From the NCBI RefSeq assembly GCF_000300195.1, contig NZ_AMQH01000004.1, positions 156,631 to 220,630 of the forward strand: a stretch of 64,000 nucleotides of DNA. The letters are read 5' to 3'. The translations under genes and the position numbers were made by a program. How positions within the stretch are numbered: the first letter of the stretch is position 1; each line of letters begins with the position of its first letter. Positions 34,003 to 43,472 of this stretch are shown one piece after another. Below the pieces are notes generated by a model. It did not search any database and was not told the origin of the DNA. It saw nothing but the letters and a program-made list of their open reading frames with translations. The DNA is from Clostridium tunisiense TJ. Its GTDB lineage: Bacteria; Bacillota; Clostridia; Clostridiales; Clostridiaceae.

Positions 34003-34726
34003 AGGTTTGTGAGGATAATTATATACAAATCTATATTTATAATTATAGAGTAAAAACATGGAAGAATCAAACGAATGTTTATGTTTTTATGTGACAGCTA
34101 AGTACAGAAGTTTTATAAATAAGTAGAGTGTGGACTAATTTCACTAGTATATATGGACAAATGAGATAAATGTATTGCGATACAGTGCTCATTATATTCA
34201 ACAGTGAAGTAATAAATCACAGTTATATGATTTTATAATCATTGTTTTTCACTTGCTATAAATTGTTTAAAGTGAAATAGTATAAAGCGGTGATTGTAGT
34301 AAATAAATATAATAATATTTTATTTATATTATAATTAATTGCTAAAGTGGTGGTTAAGCAAGATATGACGGTGCTTTTCACAGGATTTTAGAGTTTTAAG
34401 AGGAATTCATGAACTATGTTGAGAAAAAACTAGGATATATTTATTCTTAGCTCAGAAACTAACTGTTATACTTAAGGTTTCAGTGGTTACTTTCATCATA
34501 ACTGTTTCATCACAAAGGGTTAAGGTGAATATGTAAGTTATATAGTTATACATATAAAGAAGGTAAAACAGGAATTCACTAATGAAAAATTACTATAAAT
34601 AAATCCACAAATATACATTATAATAGCATGTTATGTGTATGTAATATATTACGATTTAAACCGCAAAATTGAAAATAGCTTATAAAATCCGGATTTATAG
34701 ATTTTTTTAGTTTTGTATATTATAAA
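34003..34726. other. Non-coding stretch
   Basis: Over 700 bases hold only short broken frames, such as MNYVEKKLGYIYS near 34410. No gene, repeat or clear promoter is recognised here. Confidence 0.5.
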
Positions 34727-34776
34727 AGTGAATGAAATTCATCCTTAATAAGTTGAAATTCCATCATGGAACCCTA
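34727..34776 (+). repeat. Dispersed intergenic repeat, partial copy
   Basis: GTGAATGAAATTCAT followed by AATAAGTTGAAATTCCATCA corresponds to the right part of the repeat at 51621-51736. Confidence 0.65.
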
Positions 34777-34811
34777 TACCCGCAGTTATTATGAAGAAGT
34801 TCTTATAAGAA

Positions 34812-34914
34812 AGACCTATGCTAATTGAGTAATAATATGCTCTCCTATGGTGGAAGTTGAAGTAACAAACTGTTACTTTGAAGGGAGCATATCATATTCA
34901 GCATAGGTTTTTTC
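34812..34914. repeat. 100-bp foldback, possible terminator
   Basis: ACCTATGCT and ATATGCTCTCC pair with GGGAGCATAT and AGCATAGGT, with an inner GAAGTAACA/TGTTACTTT hairpin. Almost the whole block folds on itself, and a T run follows on the plus strand. It lies 35 bases after the stop of the minus-strand ceramidase-like gene and immediately after a dispersed repeat copy, so it may be a terminator or a small foldback element. Confidence 0.6.
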
Positions 34915-34950
34915 ATTAAATTCTTTTGAGTTTCAGTAAAAAATCTGGTT

Positions 34951-36168
34951 CTACAATTGCTCAGAAATTAGTTTTACTAACTTGCTTGCGGTATCAGGAT
35001 TAAGAGGCATAACTGTACCATGATATATATAATAAATTAAGTATGAGTGAAGAACCTCATAGCCGCCTTTATCATATTCTTCAGCAGTTGGTAAATAGCC
35101 ATCACAGCCATTGGTATAACCACCTAAATATATAAGTTCATTATGACATGCCTGGACTACCTCCACAGCAATTTCACACATGATTTCATTAGAAACTCCA
35201 CAAAGACATCCTTCATTGAGTTTAAAATACTGAATCTCAATATCTTTCGATTGCTGTTTTATGCCTTCACTATGCAAGCAATTAATTTCTTTAAGCCACT
35301 TTGAGCCATCTATGCTATTTTCATTCATAGCTTCATCTGAAATTTCTTTTGCTCGTTTTAATGTGGGAACATCTGCAAAGAAAGATTCACTTTTAGAGAA
35401 CATAGACAAATTTTCAATTGTATGTGGCTTAAGATTTTCAATACATTTATCGATAGAGTTCTTAATCTCAATTGACATTTTATCTAAAGCTTCTAATGAG
35501 CCACTATACTTAGGTTTTACATTACCAGAAGCCCCTTGGGTTATCATTACCTTGCAACCATACTTTTCCTCAAGTAAATTCCTTGTAACACCAATAAAGT
35601 CTGAAGATAATAAATAATTATCTCTAAGCAAAACATTAGCATGAGCTGTAACTCTTAAAATAAGCAATCTTAGATGAGACTGTTCAGCATCACTAATTTT
35701 AAGAATAGCCACACGCCTATCTAAAACCCCATTTTCATCTCGTCTATTAATTCCTATATCTGCTTCTGCAATGCCCCAAGCAGCTTCAATGGGCTTTAAA
35801 TTTTTTTCTGCTTCACTAACACCTAAAATAACTTGATTACAAAGAAAACTGAAATACTCTGTTTCAATGCTTACATTAGGTGCAGAGTGGGTATGGCTAA
35901 AGCAGAGCATAACCTTATCACGGGTAATGCCAAGTTCATTTCCAATTAAATCTCGAAGTAGATTTCCTTCCTGGCATGAAAATCCTATGTGATCTATAGC
36001 AACAAGACAACATTTTTCTTCCTTTGAATGCCATATTGAAATTTGTGCAATGAGTTTATGCAATATTCCTTTTGACATATTATCTTTTCGATTGAATCCA
36101 ATAGTCTGAACATTAGAGAAGGGGGTAATATCCACTTCTGAAAATCCTAATAATACATTGTTTTTCAT
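34951..36168 (-). CDS. Neutral/alkaline non-lysosomal ceramidase-like hydrolase
   Basis: A 405-residue protein resembling the N-terminal catalytic domain of neutral/alkaline ceramidases. It opens GFSEVDITPFSNVQTIGFNR, has the zinc-site motif CFSHTHSAPNVS (about residues 89-100) and ITQGASGNVKP, and ends with GGYTNGCDGYLPTAEEYDKG, all typical. No signal peptide, so it is probably cytoplasmic; bacterial members of this short type often act on unknown amide substrates. Its 5' region contains the interleaved repeats at 36222-36280. Confidence 0.82.
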   Translation of the reverse strand: MKNNVLLGFSEVDITPFSNVQTIGFNRKDNMSKGILHKLIAQISIWHSKEEKCCLVAIDHIGFSCQEGNLLRDLIGNELGITRDKVMLCFSHTHSAPNVSIETEYFSFLCNQVILGVSEAEKNLKPIEAAWGIAEADIGINRRDENGVLDRRVAILKISDAEQSHLRLLILRVTAHANVLLRDNYLLSSDFIGVTRNLLEEKYGCKVMITQGASGNVKPKYSGSLEALDKMSIEIKNSIDKCIENLKPHTIENLSMFSKSESFFADVPTLKRAKEISDEAMNENSIDGSKWLKEINCLHSEGIKQQSKDIEIQYFKLNEGCLCGVSNEIMCEIAVEVVQACHNELIYLGGYTNGCDGYLPTAEEYDKGGYEVLHSYLIYYIYHGTVMPLNPDTASKLVKLISEQL

Positions 36169-36221
36169 AGCTTTGCTCCTTTAATTTATTAATATATTTA
36201 AGAAAGGCAAAGTCTAATTTC

Positions 36222-36280
36222 GGACAGTAGGATTTATTGCTCCATGCAATTACTGTCCTTCATCAGACTATGCATGGAGC
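36222..36280. promoter_or_regulatory. Two interleaved perfect inverted repeats
   Basis: GGACAGTA (36222-36229) pairs with TACTGTCC (36251-36258); GCTCCATGCA (36239-36248) pairs with TGCATGGAGC (36271-36280). The stems interlock, as in an H-type pseudoknot, or are mutually exclusive. They lie 54-112 bases upstream of the ceramidase-like gene start. Confidence 0.75.
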
Positions 36281-36429
36281 GAAAACAATACAAAGTGGTT
36301 GTATTAGCATAATAACACCTCAAATTTATTTTATTACCACATAATATAATGTGAAAGTACTATTTTAGAATATATATAAATTGTAGCATATATTCCATAA
36401 AATGCATTAATTGTTTGGGTGCTATTGAG

Positions 36430-36573
36430 ATGGAGGACTTTTTAATAATTTCCTTTGAAAAGCTAATGTTTTTAAAGGTATTGTCTCTCATAAATTCTAA
36501 AAGCCTAAGAGATTTAGAACTTATGAGAGATAGAATGGCTGAAATAAACACATTGCTACAGTATTATTTCTAG
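36430..36573 (+). CDS. Possible small ORF or gene remnant
   Basis: A 47-codon ORF with a helical, charged C-terminus (SLRDLELMRDRMAEINTLLQ). No convincing RBS and no recognised family. The opposite-strand ORF over the same bases is judged a shadow. Confidence 0.25.
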   Translation: MEDFLIISFEKLMFLKVLSLINSKSLRDLELMRDRMAEINTLLQYYF

Positions 36574-36674
36574 AGTTCCATATGCTAATTTCGGAAATGA
36601 TAATTAATAAGCTAAGGGAAATTGATTAGATAATACTTAATATTAATGATAGCATAGTGGACTATTTAAGCAAT

Positions 36675-36709
36675 TAAGAAGGTGTATCCGTAAAGGGTAC
36701 TCCTTCTTA
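36675..36709. repeat. Hairpin without T tail
   Basis: TAAGAAGG-GTA-CC pairs with GG-TAC-CCTTCTTA. Part of an 840-base gene-free region (36169-37014) that otherwise holds the two terminators at 36781 and 36876. Confidence 0.5.
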
Positions 36710-36780
36710 ATCTATTAGGAATAATTGATAACTGAAGAGGCGGCCATGATATTTTTTAAAAAAATTTATATGAGATAAGT

Positions 36781-36820
36781 AAGAAAAGCTTAGTGCTACC
36801 AACACTAAGCTTTTCTTAGA
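36781..36820. terminator. Perfect 15-bp hairpin terminator
   Basis: AAGAAAAGCTTAGTG pairs perfectly with CACTAAGCTTTTCTT; probably bidirectional. Confidence 0.75.
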
Positions 36821-36875
36821 ACATTTATTTTGTTTTAGGGCTATTTGATAAAATTAATTGATTATTAATTAAGAT

Positions 36876-36912
36876 AAAGTGCTAATCTTTCTAGGATGTA
36901 GCACTTTTTTCT
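36876..36912. terminator. Rho-independent terminator
   Basis: AAAGTGCTA/TAGCACTTT stem with T run on plus and A/T flank on minus; lies about 100 bases after the MFS gene stop on the minus strand. Confidence 0.75.
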
Positions 36913-37014
36913 TTGCTTTTAACTTCTATATGAAGACCAAGAAACTTAATGTTAATTTTCAAGTAATGTATAAAAAGATTATGATTTCTTATATTACAAA
37001 CTATGTTTTGAGGT

Positions 37015-38268
37015 TTAAAGATTTCTTAAATGCTTATTGAATATTTGAGCGATAAACAGTAGTATTACTAATATTCCACATCCAGCATACAAATACATAA
37101 TGGATGTAAAAGGTGCAATTGAAGCCACGATCATAGATGCAATAGGAGTTGAGCACATAGCCATGGAATTGAATAACCCAGCAACTCTTCCAAGGTATTC
37201 TTGATTTATATTAGTCATAAAAGCTACATTAATAATCATCATGAATAGCGAAGCAACAAAACCACCAAATAAACAAGTTATAGTTATAATAGGAAGCAGT
37301 AGAGTCTGGTTTACAATAGGAAGTATAGAGAAAATGATATACACAATACCAAAAAGTATCCCAGAGGTTAAAAACAGATATAGTCCTTTAATTTTTTTTG
37401 CAATCCTAGGATAGAAAAGAGAGCCTAGAATTAGTCCCATTGTCATAGCAATGTTAATAAGGGATATAATTTCAGGACCTTGACTTAAGCCTTCTCCTAC
37501 ATATGCAGCTTGAAGTGAGTTGAAAGGTACTAATAAAGCACTGAATACGGCTCCAAACAAGCAAATGTTTGCTATAAGCTTATCATTTTTAAAATATTTT
37601 AGACCGTCTTTTAAATCAGTAAAGTATTGTTTATATTCTACAGCTTTCTTTTTAACAATTTCTCCTTCATACCTAATATTTACAATTATAGTGGCGCAGA
37701 TTAAGAAGGTTACACCATCGATTATAATAGCACCACTTATACCTAAAATACCAATTATTATTCCAGCTGCTGCGAAGCCTATAATTTCTACAAATCTGCT
37801 TGTGCTTTGAGAAAAAGCTGTTCCTAAAGAGTATTTTTCTTTACTTAATATATAAGGGAACATAGCCATACTTGCGGGTCCTCTAAAGGATTCCAAGGTT
37901 GAATTGCAAAATGTTATTACAATTAAGTGCCAAGGTCTTAAATTTTCTGTGAAAAATAAAAATGCCGTTAGTAGGACTAATAATCCTCTGCCTAAATCAC
38001 AGAGAGCTATAATTCTCTTCTTTTTAAAATAATCTACAAATACTCCGGCTATAGGTTGAAAGATAATATTAGGTATTGCATTAATTCCAAATAATACTGC
38101 TAATAATGCCTTTGAGCCTGTAAGTTCATAAATCATCCAGCCATAAGCTATAGAGTCAATAGAGTCACCAAATCTAGATATTAAGTTAGCAGTTAAGTTC
38201 ATAAGGTATGCTTTTTCACTTAATAAAGACTTATATCCAATTTTTACATTAGGTGCAGTTTGTGTCAT
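37015..38268 (-). CDS. MFS transporter
   Basis: A 417-residue major facilitator with about 12 membrane helices. The N-terminal NLTANLISRFGDSIDSIAYG and the loop after helix 2 (GVFVDYFKKKRIIALCDLGR, MFS motif A type) fit the MFS_3 / macrolide-efflux-like group. Substrate unknown; drug or metabolite export is likely. Single gene on minus strand. Confidence 0.9.
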   Translation of the reverse strand: MTQTAPNVKIGYKSLLSEKAYLMNLTANLISRFGDSIDSIAYGWMIYELTGSKALLAVLFGINAIPNIIFQPIAGVFVDYFKKKRIIALCDLGRGLLVLLTAFLFFTENLRPWHLIVITFCNSTLESFRGPASMAMFPYILSKEKYSLGTAFSQSTSRFVEIIGFAAAGIIIGILGISGAIIIDGVTFLICATIIVNIRYEGEIVKKKAVEYKQYFTDLKDGLKYFKNDKLIANICLFGAVFSALLVPFNSLQAAYVGEGLSQGPEIISLINIAMTMGLILGSLFYPRIAKKIKGLYLFLTSGILFGIVYIIFSILPIVNQTLLLPIITITCLFGGFVASLFMMIINVAFMTNINQEYLGRVAGLFNSMAMCSTPIASMIVASIAPFTSIMYLYAGCGILVILLFIAQIFNKHLRNL

Positions 38269-38667
38269 AAAAATCCCCCCAAGATTTTATTTTAATATAT
38301 TAATTCTATAAGTGCACAAATTAAAGCTAAGCCCCATGTTAATAAGCTTTAAATTTGTAAATCCGTAATATAAATTCAATACACTATTATATTAAGTTGG
38401 TAAAAATATGTGATAACTATATTTAATAATAAAGTACACTTGAATAATATATCTAAGATTTATTGATTAGTTAAAAAATAACTTTACTGAATTTATTTTA
38501 CATATTAAGTTTAGTTGTGATAATTATTAGTGTCAATAATTGGATTGAAAGAAGTTTTCAGGTGTTAAAAAATAAATTCAAATTTATAATTTAATAAAGT
38601 GAAAGTTTCATAATAATTCCACATTAAGAATAAACCTTATTTTCAATAAAAATGCTAACTAAAATAT
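38269..38667. other. Non-coding AT-rich stretch
   Basis: No gene, hairpin or repeat is recognised between the divergent MFS and GNAT genes apart from the promoter at 38668. Confidence 0.5.
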
Positions 38668-38695
38668 ATGACATTTTAGGAATATTATGTATAAT
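38668..38695 (+). promoter_or_regulatory. Promoter of the tandem GNAT gene
   Basis: ATGACA (38668-38673), 16 bases, TATAAT (38690-38695); about 150 bp upstream of the ATG. Confidence 0.65.
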
Positions 38696-38842
38696 TAGAG
38701 GTGCATAGTATATATTCTTTGATTAGTCTTAGTGGTGATATGTAGTAGAAAAAATCTTGGGGTAAGGAATTATGAGTGAAGAAATTAAAATAGTTATAAA
38801 GTAAGAAAGTTATAAAATAAACTAATAAAGTGAGGTAGGGGA

Positions 38843-39796
38843 ATGTTATTTGAGAAATTAAATGAAAAGTATATAGAAGATGCAGTTAACATTGCACAAG
38901 CACAATATGATAGGGAGCGAAAGTATATAGAGGCCTTATATGAAAAAGACTATAAGGTTGTTCTTACTGATTTGTTGACTGAAATGTTTAAGGGGAATTA
39001 TGGGGTAGTAGCACTAGAAAAAGGAAAGCTGTTAGGATATCTAAGCTTCTGGGCAAGTATTAATGGTCATTTTGGAAATGTAAAAGGTTCCTTCTCGCCA
39101 TTATTTGCTAATGGCTATAGAGGTGAAGATAGAGGTAGGCTCGCTTCACTTTTATTTCAACATACTTCGGAAGAAATGGTTAAGGAAGAAATTTTAAGCT
39201 ATGGAATTTGTGCATATAGTCATGATGCTGAAGTTATGACATCTTTATCAATGAATGGCTTTGGTATAAGGTGCAGTGATGCTATAAGAAGTGTTGACAA
39301 GCCTTTAAATATTCAAGTAAATAAAGAGTACACTTATGAGGAAATTCATTATAGTGAGGCAAGTTGTTTGCTGTCATTAAAAAATAGTTTGGCTAGACAT
39401 ATGATAAAGAGTCCTACCTATTTCCCTAATGAAGAGTTTTCAGAAGAGAAATTTATCGCTATGTGTAATAGGCGAAAGTCAAGGTTCTTTGTTGCAAAGG
39501 ATAAATCTGATATTATTGGATACTTTGAAATTATGAAGGATGGAGAAACCTTTATTTCTGAGGAACCAGATGTTTTAAATATTTGCGGTGCCTATTTAAA
39601 AGAAGATTATAGAGGGAAAAATATATATCAAAGTTTACTTGCCTTTGTACTTGAAACCTTAAAGAAGGATGGTATAAAAAGGTTAGGAGTAGACTGCGAA
39701 ACTATTAATCCTACTGCTTTAAGATTTTGGAACAAGTATTTTGATCCTTATACTTATGGCTTTGTAAGAAGGCTTGATGAAAGAATTCTTAGGTAA
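38843..39796 (+). CDS. Tandem-domain GNAT acetyltransferase
   Basis: A 317-residue protein with two GNAT-like halves. The N-terminal half has YGVVALEKGKLLGYLSFWA and GEDRGRLASLLFQH; the C-terminal half has RFFVAKDKSDIIGYFEI and the acetyl-CoA motif LKEDYRGKNIYQSLLAFVLE followed by NPTALRFWNKYF. Only the second half has a good R/Q-x-x-G-x-G/N-type loop, so it is probably the active one. ATG follows GAGGTAGGGG. Substrate unknown. Confidence 0.82.
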   Translation: MLFEKLNEKYIEDAVNIAQAQYDRERKYIEALYEKDYKVVLTDLLTEMFKGNYGVVALEKGKLLGYLSFWASINGHFGNVKGSFSPLFANGYRGEDRGRLASLLFQHTSEEMVKEEILSYGICAYSHDAEVMTSLSMNGFGIRCSDAIRSVDKPLNIQVNKEYTYEEIHYSEASCLLSLKNSLARHMIKSPTYFPNEEFSEEKFIAMCNRRKSRFFVAKDKSDIIGYFEIMKDGETFISEEPDVLNICGAYLKEDYRGKNIYQSLLAFVLETLKKDGIKRLGVDCETINPTALRFWNKYFDPYTYGFVRRLDERILR

Positions 39797-39854
39797 AAGC
39801 TATTGGTATAAAATAATAAAATTACCTTAGGGGTGATTAATATAGAGGCATAAA

Positions 39855-39910
39855 GGGCTATTTTCAAAGTGGATAAAGTCTCCCTTTGAAAATAGCCCAG
39901 TTACTTTTTG
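39855..39910 (+). terminator. Hairpin after the tandem GNAT gene
   Basis: A perfect 15-bp stem GGGCTATTTTCAAAG/CTTTGAAAATAGCCC, then GTTACTTTTT. The stem resembles the one at 41603-41648. Confidence 0.75.
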
Positions 39911-39945
39911 AATAAATTTTTCTAGAGGTAGCAATAGGGCTTAAG

Positions 39946-40056
39946 GATGGAATTTTAACTTGTTTAGTATGAATTTCATTAATATTAATAACCCCTTGTG
40001 GGAACCTGGCTAGAGCTCACGCATAACTTAAGTTTCAACTCTGGTTCCCTAAAACA
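39946..40056 (-). repeat. Dispersed intergenic repeat, inverted copy
   Basis: Read on the minus strand: GGAACCAGAGTTGAAACTTA ... ATGAAATTCATACTAAACAA ... GTTAAAATTCCATC, matching 51621-51736 along its length. Confidence 0.75.
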
Positions 40057-40195
40057 AAAAAATGCGTTGAACAAATTGACTAATGCAAATTTACCTCATT
40101 AGGATTTAATAAATTATGAACAGAATATGTTATAGATTACAGTGACATTATTAGTTATAATATTGATGATTAAATACTTAAAGGAGATATTTATA

Positions 40196-40957
40196 ATGTT
40201 AACTGAGGAATTATTATACTGTGTAATGGATATCGGAGAGCAAATGCTAGTTAGTGGTGCTGAAATTAATAGGGTTGAGGATTCTATTAGACGTATTTGT
40301 AAGGCTTATAATGCAAAGCGGATTGATGTTTTTACAATAACCTCAAGTATTGTGGTCACCGTGCAGAGAGAGGACGGGAGTATTCTTACTCAAACCAGAA
40401 GAATTTATAAATACTCTACTAATTTAGATAAGGTGGATAAGCTCAACAGCCTTTCGAGATATATATGTAGTAACAGGCCAGAGCCTGAATATATTATTGA
40501 TGAATTGAAGGAAATAAATAAAGAGAAGGTTTATAGTTCTACTATTGAATATTTTGCTTATGCCATAATTGCTGGTGGTTTTACTATCTTTTTTGGGGGA
40601 ACCTTAATGGATGCCCTAGTATCCTCTTTAATAGCTATACTTTTGAAGTTATTCATTATTGTAGTTCAGAAGGTGGATAAGAACGTGATATTTTCTAATA
40701 TAATCTGCTCTTTTATTATTGGAATACTTGCAATAGTATCTGTTAATGTTGGTGTTGGGGATAATTTAGATAAGATTATCATAGGAAATATAATGCTGAT
40801 GATTCCAGGAATTGCTCTTACAAATTCCATCAGGGATATAATCAGTGGAGATACCATATCAGGGTTATTTCGACTTTGTGAAGCAGTTGTTGTAGCATTA
40901 TCTATTGCTGTAGGCTTTGGTATTGCTTCAATTTTTTTCGGAGGTAGTTTTAAATGA
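40196..40957 (+). CDS. Threonine/serine exporter, ThrE N-terminal part
   Basis: A 253-residue ThrE-family (PF06738-type) protein. The cytoplasmic N-terminal domain has the family motif LVSGAEINRVEDSIRRICKA and ITSSIVVTVQREDG; five hydrophobic helices follow from about residue 113. ATG 40196 follows AAAGGAGATA; the longer frame from 40142 lacks an RBS. The next gene encodes the remaining helices, as in the usual split form, and overlaps by four bases (ATGA). Confidence 0.9.
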   Translation: MLTEELLYCVMDIGEQMLVSGAEINRVEDSIRRICKAYNAKRIDVFTITSSIVVTVQREDGSILTQTRRIYKYSTNLDKVDKLNSLSRYICSNRPEPEYIIDELKEINKEKVYSSTIEYFAYAIIAGGFTIFFGGTLMDALVSSLIAILLKLFIIVVQKVDKNVIFSNIICSFIIGILAIVSVNVGVGDNLDKIIIGNIMLMIPGIALTNSIRDIISGDTISGLFRLCEAVVVALSIAVGFGIASIFFGGSFK

Positions 40958-41409
40958 TTTATATAACTCAAATTGCCACAGCTTTTATAGGTTCCTTGGG
41001 ATTCTCAATTCTTTTTAATATAAAAGGAAGAAGATTATGGCTTGCGGCTATAGGTGGCATGCTTTCTTGGATAGTCTATCTTTTATTAGGTAATTGGATT
41101 GTAAGTGAAATGTCTAGGTATTTTATATCTACTATGATAGTTACTATATATTCAGAGGTTTTAGCACGAATTGAGAAAACACCAACTACTACTTTTTTGA
41201 CTTCTTCAGTGGTTCCCTTAATTCCTGGACGTGCACTTTATTTTACTATGAATTATGCTGTTAACGGCATGATGGATGAGTTTCTTCGTAATGGTTCACA
41301 TACTGTAGGTTATGCAGCAGCTATAGCAGCAGGGATTATGGCAGGCTCCTCCTTGTTTAGAATATCAAGAGCAGTGGAGCAGAAACTAAAAAACCTACCG
41401 TTGGAATAA
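40954..41409 (+). CDS. Threonine/serine exporter, ThrE_2 C-terminal part
   Basis: A 151-residue membrane protein of the ThrE_2 (PF12821) type with about five helices, including AAIGGMLSWIVYLLLGN and the conserved SSVVPLIPGRALYFTMNY. It overlaps the upstream exporter gene in an ATGA, so the two halves are made in equal amount and form one exporter for threonine, serine or dicarboxylates. Confidence 0.9.
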   Translation: MIYITQIATAFIGSLGFSILFNIKGRRLWLAAIGGMLSWIVYLLLGNWIVSEMSRYFISTMIVTIYSEVLARIEKTPTTTFLTSSVVPLIPGRALYFTMNYAVNGMMDEFLRNGSHTVGYAAAIAAGIMAGSSLFRISRAVEQKLKNLPLE

Positions 41410-41602
41410 ATACCACCAATGTTATTAATAAATTATGGACAGACTTTGCTTTAACAACATCTTGGAAGCTTTAAGTCTGACAGCTTCTTTAAGTGGCAGT
41501 TGCTCAGTATAGGTAAGTTCCTTTGGCGGCAATTTAAATCTGCTTCCAAAGCAGCTTTATAAAATGAACTTGTTCATTATTTAAAAAGTTATTAAAAAAA
41601 AT
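41410..41602. other. Non-coding stretch with AATGAAC palindrome
   Basis: No gene. AATGAAC-TT-GTTCATT (41563-41578) is a perfect short palindrome that recurs with one change at 60821-60836. Confidence 0.5.
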
Positions 41603-41650
41603 AGGGCTATTTTCAAGGAGCTTTAGCTGTTCAACTTGAAATAGCCCTGT
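41603..41650 (-). terminator. Terminator of the M28 peptidase gene
   Basis: AGGGCTAT-TTCAAG pairs with CTTGAA-ATAGCCCT; on the minus strand an eight-base T run follows directly. Confidence 0.88.
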
Positions 41651-41656
41651 TTATAA

Positions 41657-42940
41657 TTATTTTTTATTCTCAGATGACTCTTCTTTCTTAGGTTCTTTAT
41701 CAAAGTACTCATCTAATTTCTTTCTCATATTCTCAGGAATTTTCCTATCAACTGGGAATACCACTGAATTTATAACTGCTTCACTGAATTCCTTAGTTAT
41801 TATAGTAGTTTTTTCTAAAGCTTCAGCACTTAAGTAATCCATAACATCATCTCTAGTATGAATGAATGCTCCACCATGAGGTGCAAAGCGGCAGAAGGTA
41901 ACTGATGGAATTCCAGCATCAGCAAAAGCTGTAGAATCACTTGAGTATATGCTCTGTTCTACTTTAAGTGGGAATCCTTTAACTTTAGCTGTATGATCAA
42001 TATAATCAACTAAGCTTTGCTCAGCAGTAACTAGAGCCATTTCTTTTCCAAGAATAGAACCAGCAACGTCTACATTAATCATTAGAAGATGTTTTTTAAG
42101 CTCTTCTTCATGGTCTTTTAAGTATGCTTTACTTCCAAGAAGTCCAACTTCCTCAGAACCATACCATACAAATTTTACAGTTCTCATTGGTGGATTTTCT
42201 TTGAAATGTCTTAAAAGCTCCATTATAATAACGGAACCAGCTCCATTGTCATATACTCCTGTACTATAAGGAACACTGTCATAGTGAGCACCGAAGGAAA
42301 TTATCTCCTCAGGGTATTTTGTTCCTTCTAAGGTTACAACCACATTTTGAGAAGGAAGTTCTATATCCTCCATGATTATTTCCACATGTACTTTAGAAGC
42401 CTTGTCCCTAACTATTTCAAAGCAGTCCTTCATGCGCATATTTACAGCAGGTATTTTTCCATGTTGTGTATTTTTTTCACGGATTCTAGCAATAGAAATA
42501 TCAGTTTTATCTTCCTCATCCATGGCAGTACCAGACATAGTTATATAACCAGCAATACCAGCATCAATAAGTTTTTTATAAAGCTTAGGGTTTGGACGAG
42601 TATTCATAAGTACAAATTTTCCTTTAAGGTTAACTAAATTTACATCAAGTCCATCCTCAATATATATAAAATCTGTAGTTATTCCACCTTCAGGCGTGCC
42701 AATTGCACAGTTATATGGTGCAATCTCATATTCCTTCTCATAGGGCTCCACTACTTTTAGCGTAGCTTTTGTAATTTTAGAAGTTGGAGCTTTAAAAGCT
42801 TCTAAGTGTCCTTCACATCCTATGGAAGCAATTTCTTCTAGTAGCATGTTTGCAGCTTTAAATTCTTCTTCTGAGCCGCTAGTTCTTACAAAACCAATTT
42901 TCTTTAAAAGTTCAAATTCTCTTTGGCAATTAATTGACAT
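41657..42940 (-). CDS. M28-family zinc aminopeptidase
   Basis: A 427-residue M28 metallopeptidase with a PA-type insert. Zinc ligands are visible in SFGAHYDSVPYSTGVYDNGA (His, Asp), the catalytic pair in WYGSEEVGLLGS (Glu-Glu), then MINVDVAGS (Asp) and the last histidine in FAPHGGAFIHTRDD. Residues 60-185 are the insert (YITMSGTAMDEEDKTD). No signal peptide, so it is cytoplasmic or released without one. It should remove N-terminal residues from peptides. The C-terminus is Lys/Glu-rich. Confidence 0.9.
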   Translation of the reverse strand: MSINCQREFELLKKIGFVRTSGSEEEFKAANMLLEEIASIGCEGHLEAFKAPTSKITKATLKVVEPYEKEYEIAPYNCAIGTPEGGITTDFIYIEDGLDVNLVNLKGKFVLMNTRPNPKLYKKLIDAGIAGYITMSGTAMDEEDKTDISIARIREKNTQHGKIPAVNMRMKDCFEIVRDKASKVHVEIIMEDIELPSQNVVVTLEGTKYPEEIISFGAHYDSVPYSTGVYDNGAGSVIIMELLRHFKENPPMRTVKFVWYGSEEVGLLGSKAYLKDHEEELKKHLLMINVDVAGSILGKEMALVTAEQSLVDYIDHTAKVKGFPLKVEQSIYSSDSTAFADAGIPSVTFCRFAPHGGAFIHTRDDVMDYLSAEALEKTTIITKEFSEAVINSVVFPVDRKIPENMRKKLDEYFDKEPKKEESSENKK

Positions 42941-43079
42941 AACATTTTCCCCCTAATTATCTATTTATATACATTATACTAGAATTGAAGGAAAAGATGT
43001 ATAATAAAAGAAGTGAAGAGTTGTAAATCAAAACCACATATTAGTAAGATATTATGAAATACTTATAGAGGGGTGCGTT

Positions 43080-43403
43080 ATGGAAAGATTAAAACATTCA
43101 AAACTGGGAATTATATCTTTTTTATTAGCATTGATTCCTATCATCTATGTTGTTGTTCAAACAATCATAGACTTGTCGGCGCCAATGGGTACAGGCTTAA
43201 ATAAGAGTTTGGCTATTTCTTATTTTATAATGAACTTTATGTTTGCTATATCTTTAGTTAGTTTTGTGATTGGCATTATTGCAATTACTGGAAAAGGTTA
43301 TAAGAAAAGTCTACCAATAAGTGCAATGATAATAAGCGGATTATTTTTATTGATACCAATTATTAGTTCTATAAAAAGCGTAATAAAAATATTAAACATG
43401 TAA
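43080..43403 (+). CDS. Small membrane protein, DUF4190-like
   Basis: A 107-residue protein with three hydrophobic helices and KHSKLGIISFLLALIPIIYV at the start, a pattern common to DUF4190-like small membrane proteins of Firmicutes. GAGGGG lies before the ATG. Function unknown. Confidence 0.65.
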   Translation: MERLKHSKLGIISFLLALIPIIYVVVQTIIDLSAPMGTGLNKSLAISYFIMNFMFAISLVSFVIGIIAITGKGYKKSLPISAMIISGLFLLIPIISSIKSVIKILNM

Positions 43404-43472
43404 GATTTTTAATCAAGAAACTGCAATTTAGTTTACAACATTCTTATTAGGTATAGCGAAGGAGATATAAAG

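Noticed and set aside
36360..36551. Minus-strand ORF of 63 codons
   Set aside because: No RBS and no domain; composition suggests the opposite-strand frame, itself only a weak candidate.
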